26,868 bases of DNA from JBIICS01 sp044238735. Its GTDB lineage: Bacteria; Bacteroidota; Bacteroidia; UBA4408. The position numbers were made by a program, and so were the translations under genes. Position 1 is the stretch's first letter. The number at the start of each line of letters is the position of its first letter. Shown piece by piece: positions 24,794 through 26,868 of the stretch. The notes beneath the pieces were generated by a model, which ran no database searches, was not told the origin of the DNA, and worked only from the letters and a program-made list of their open reading frames with translations. The stretch lies in contig JBIICS010000026.1 in the NCBI GenBank assembly GCA_044238735.1, positions 1 to 26,868 of the forward strand. Direction: 5' to 3'.

Positions 24794-26728
24794 CTATAAA
24801 AATAAAATTTCAACTCTCCTGTTCTTCTGATGTTCACTGTCCGGACATTGTTCTTTCTCTCTGCAATTATTCACCAGTTTTCTCTCTCCATATCCTTTAG
24901 GCACAATTCGGTTTCTAGTAATTCCAGCCTTTACCAGGTAGTCGCAACAGGCATTTGCTCTTTTGTTGGATAAATCATCGTTATATTCGTTACTTCCTAC
25001 AGCATCTGTATGAGCACCTAACTCAATTCGTGCATCCGGATTTCTTTTTAGGAAACTGGCTAAACTGTCCAGCGAACTGTAAGAATCATTTCTCACCTCC
25101 GATTTGTCAAAATCAAAATAAATATTATTTATAGTAAACATATTACCTGCTTTTACTTCAGGAATCATCCTAACCTTATCCAACATTATTTTTACTTCAC
25201 TACGACTTAAAACAAAGTTTTCATTGTCCTGTTCCGGCAATATGTATTTATTTACTTTATAACCATTTAAGTTAAAAGTTACTTTATACATTCTTTTCTT
25301 ATCTACCTTAAGGGCAAAGTGTCCATCGTTTTGCGTAGTTATAGTTTCTATTAACTTATAATTATTTTTACTTTCAGATACAGAAAGTTCAACCCTAACT
25401 CCAGCCAAGGCCTCTGAAGTAATGTTGTCTAAAACTATTCCTTTTATAGAGTCATTTATTTCAGGTTTAAAGAAGTAATATATTTTATCTTGCCCATTTT
25501 TACCATCACGGTTTGAGGAGATGTAGCCTGAATTTTTATCCTTGTATTTAAAAAAAGCAAAATCGTCTTTAGATGAGTTAAGTGGTCTTCCAGCGTTAGA
25601 AACTTTCGTTACAGAATTGTTTTTAAGCTCAGCTTCAAAAATATCACTGCCACCGAAACCATTTAAACCCCTGGATGTAAAATATAATTTGTTATCACTA
25701 AAAAAGGGGTATGATTCGTCTGAAGATGTGTTTACAAGTGGTCCTAAGTTAACAGGAGCCTCAAAAGTGGAGTCGGTTATCTTTTTTGCTGAATAAATAT
25801 CAAATCCTCCATACCCCCCTTCTACATCTGATGCAAAATAAATTATGCTTTCATCATCATTAAAATTAGCAAATGCATAGTCGAAATTTTCATTGTCGAA
25901 TGATAGTGTAAACGGTTTAGAATAATTGCCATTAATAATGTATGAACCATATATTTCCAATTTATTCTGCCCATCTTTACTTAAATGTTTCTTTGCATTC
26001 TTACCGGCTTTGTACTTTAATTCTTCAGACGCATTAGCAGTGTAATAAATTAAATTTTTAGATTTTGTTATGTAAGGCGCAGCTTCATAAAAAGTGTGGT
26101 TTATTTTACCGGGGAGTGCTATTGCTTTTTCTATTGTAACTGAGTCTAAAATTTTCCCTACAGCTAAATCATAATACACTGTTTTTTCTTCATTTGTTTG
26201 CTTAGCGGGCATTCCATAATAAAAATTGCCCTCCATCGAGTAGTATCCTAAACTTATCCCTCCGGTGTTTATATTGGTTTCTGTTACCTCCAGGTTGCTT
26301 CTTAAATTAATGTTTTTGATGGGCCATAAACATAAATTTTGAAAGTACTGTAAGCTGTCTTTTTTACCTGCCTTTTCGCAATATTCGTTGTAAATTAAAT
26401 ATGATTTTTCATAATTCTCATTGCTTCGAAGCACATCTGCATATTCTTTAAGATCATTTGCTTGTAATTCTTTATGAAGATATACTTTGTTGTACCATTT
26501 TACCGCATCGGGGTAATCAAACAAATGCTTGTAACAGGCTGCTATTCGAGATATAACATGATAGTTGTCTTTGAACTTATCTTGTTCAGCAAGTTTCTTA
26601 TATTCCGATAATGCTTCAGTATACTTATAGTATTTGTAGTAGTCGTCGGCTTTATTCATATTTTGACCGAATACGGAATTTGCAATATAAATTATTGCAA
26701 GCGCTAGAACTAATTTTAGTCTTGTCAT
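24794..26728 (-). CDS. OmpA-family outer membrane protein with TPR, WD40/PD40 propeller and carboxypeptidase-regulatory-like domain (PorE-like architecture)
   Basis: This 644-residue protein begins with a signal peptide (MTRLKLVLALAIIYIANSVFG). TPR-like helices span about 25-120 (YYKYTEALSEYKKLAEQD, FDYPDAVKWYNKVY). A PD40 beta-propeller spans about 150-425, with repeated blades such as ESIIYFASDVEGGYGGFDIY, SYPFFSDNKLYFTSRG and GFGGSDIFEA. A carboxypeptidase-regulatory-like beta domain spans about 430-515 (GIVLDNITSEALAGVRVEL). An OmpA C-terminal peptidoglycan-binding domain is at 530-644 (IYFDFDKSEV, ELGAHTDAVGS, LSNKRANACCDYL, NRRVEILFL). The order is that of PorE of the type IX secretion system, but many paralogues share it, so I give no symbol. 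It likely tethers an outer-membrane complex to murein. It is the first gene of a two-gene operon, with a G7 tract about 50 bp upstream. Confidence 0.88.
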   Translation of the reverse strand: MTRLKLVLALAIIYIANSVFGQNMNKADDYYKYYKYTEALSEYKKLAEQDKFKDNYHVISRIAACYKHLFDYPDAVKWYNKVYLHKELQANDLKEYADVLRSNENYEKSYLIYNEYCEKAGKKDSLQYFQNLCLWPIKNINLRSNLEVTETNINTGGISLGYYSMEGNFYYGMPAKQTNEEKTVYYDLAVGKILDSVTIEKAIALPGKINHTFYEAAPYITKSKNLIYYTANASEELKYKAGKNAKKHLSKDGQNKLEIYGSYIINGNYSKPFTLSFDNENFDYAFANFNDDESIIYFASDVEGGYGGFDIYSAKKITDSTFEAPVNLGPLVNTSSDESYPFFSDNKLYFTSRGLNGFGGSDIFEAELKNNSVTKVSNAGRPLNSSKDDFAFFKYKDKNSGYISSNRDGKNGQDKIYYFFKPEINDSIKGIVLDNITSEALAGVRVELSVSESKNNYKLIETITTQNDGHFALKVDKKRMYKVTFNLNGYKVNKYILPEQDNENFVLSRSEVKIMLDKVRMIPEVKAGNMFTINNIYFDFDKSEVRNDSYSSLDSLASFLKRNPDARIELGAHTDAVGSNEYNDDLSNKRANACCDYLVKAGITRNRIVPKGYGERKLVNNCREKEQCPDSEHQKNRRVEILFL

Positions 26729-26774
26729 AGAGTTGTAAAATTAAAAACTTAAGTATCTAATACAGATAGGTCTG

Positions 26775-26791
26775 CCCCCCCAATTTTTTTA
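26775..26791 (-). promoter_or_regulatory. G7 tract motif upstream of the OmpA-family gene
   Basis: On the - strand this reads TTTTAAAAAAATTGGGGGGG. The seven G lie 47-53 bp before the start codon at 26728. The string AAATTGGGGGGG also occurs upstream of the secreted-protein operon (G7 at 20539-20533, start at 20475). The match is exact over 12 bases and both copies sit 47-64 bp before a gene for a cell-envelope protein. Function unknown. Confidence 0.3.
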
Positions 26792-26868
26792 AAACCTAGG
26801 AGATCTCACGGCGGCAGTTTCTTTAGCGATGGATACGGGATAAACGATCATAATTTCGTGCGTACCGG
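26789..26868 (-). CDS. Possible 3' end of a further gene (25 residues visible)
   Basis: On the - strand the frame ending at TAA (26791-26789) is open to the window edge and gives THEIMIVYPVSIAKETAAV followed by RSPRF. The segment is richer in GC than its surroundings, which is compatible with coding or with a structured element. I do not recognise the sequence, and the + strand frame is also open here, so the coding assignment is weak. Confidence 0.2.
   Translation of the reverse strand, partial: GTHEIMIVYPVSIAKETAAVRSPRF

Overview
The window comes from a low-GC member of the Bacteroidota. This is inferred from five predicted secreted products that carry type IX secretion system (T9SS) C-terminal sorting domains (types A and B), from A-rich leaders without a Shine-Dalgarno sequence, and from an OmpA/PD40/TPR protein of the kind typical of this phylum. 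No rRNA, tRNA, insertion sequence or CRISPR array was found. No gap between genes reaches 300 bases. A finer taxonomic placement is not supported by what I can see.

Layout. Bases 1-162 hold the 3' end of a glycosyltransferase gene (+). A perfect bidirectional terminator (163-190) separates it from a convergent secreted subtilisin-like protease (213-3110, -). From 3282 a + strand pair overlaps by one base: an RsmB/NSUN-type RNA cytosine methyltransferase and a dipeptide epimerase of the enolase superfamily. Acetyl-CoA synthetase (5578-7473, -) follows; its start must be moved inward. It is divergent from a + strand run of two alpha/beta hydrolases (ATGA overlap) and a conserved lipoprotein (to 10333).

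Bases 10363-20475 (-) look like one operon for very large secreted proteins with gaps of 11 and 15 bp. In transcription order these are a 1006-aa T9SS type A protein with a golvesin-like domain, a 1563-aa T9SS type B protein built of Ig-like repeats, and a C39-family cysteine peptidase with a T9SS type A tail. The peptidase gene is split in two by an apparent single-base frameshift. The first two proteins share an N-terminal module of about 230 residues.

Bases 20617-24404 (+) encode a small T9SS-tailed secreted protein, then a TPR-containing HisKA_3-type sensor histidine kinase and a NarL/LuxR-type response regulator, which form a two-component pair. The kinase start codon lies in the loop of a perfect 11-bp inverted repeat. 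On the - strand, 26728-24380 encodes a PorE-like TPR/beta-propeller/OmpA protein and a small protein of unknown function. The small protein's 3' end overlaps the response regulator gene tail to tail by 25 bp. The last ~80 bases may be the end of another - strand gene.

Functionally the window mixes housekeeping genes (RNA modification, acetate activation, peptide epimerisation) with cell-surface and secreted functions. The two-component pair sits between the secreted-protein operon and the OmpA operon, so it could regulate either, but nothing in the sequence proves a link.
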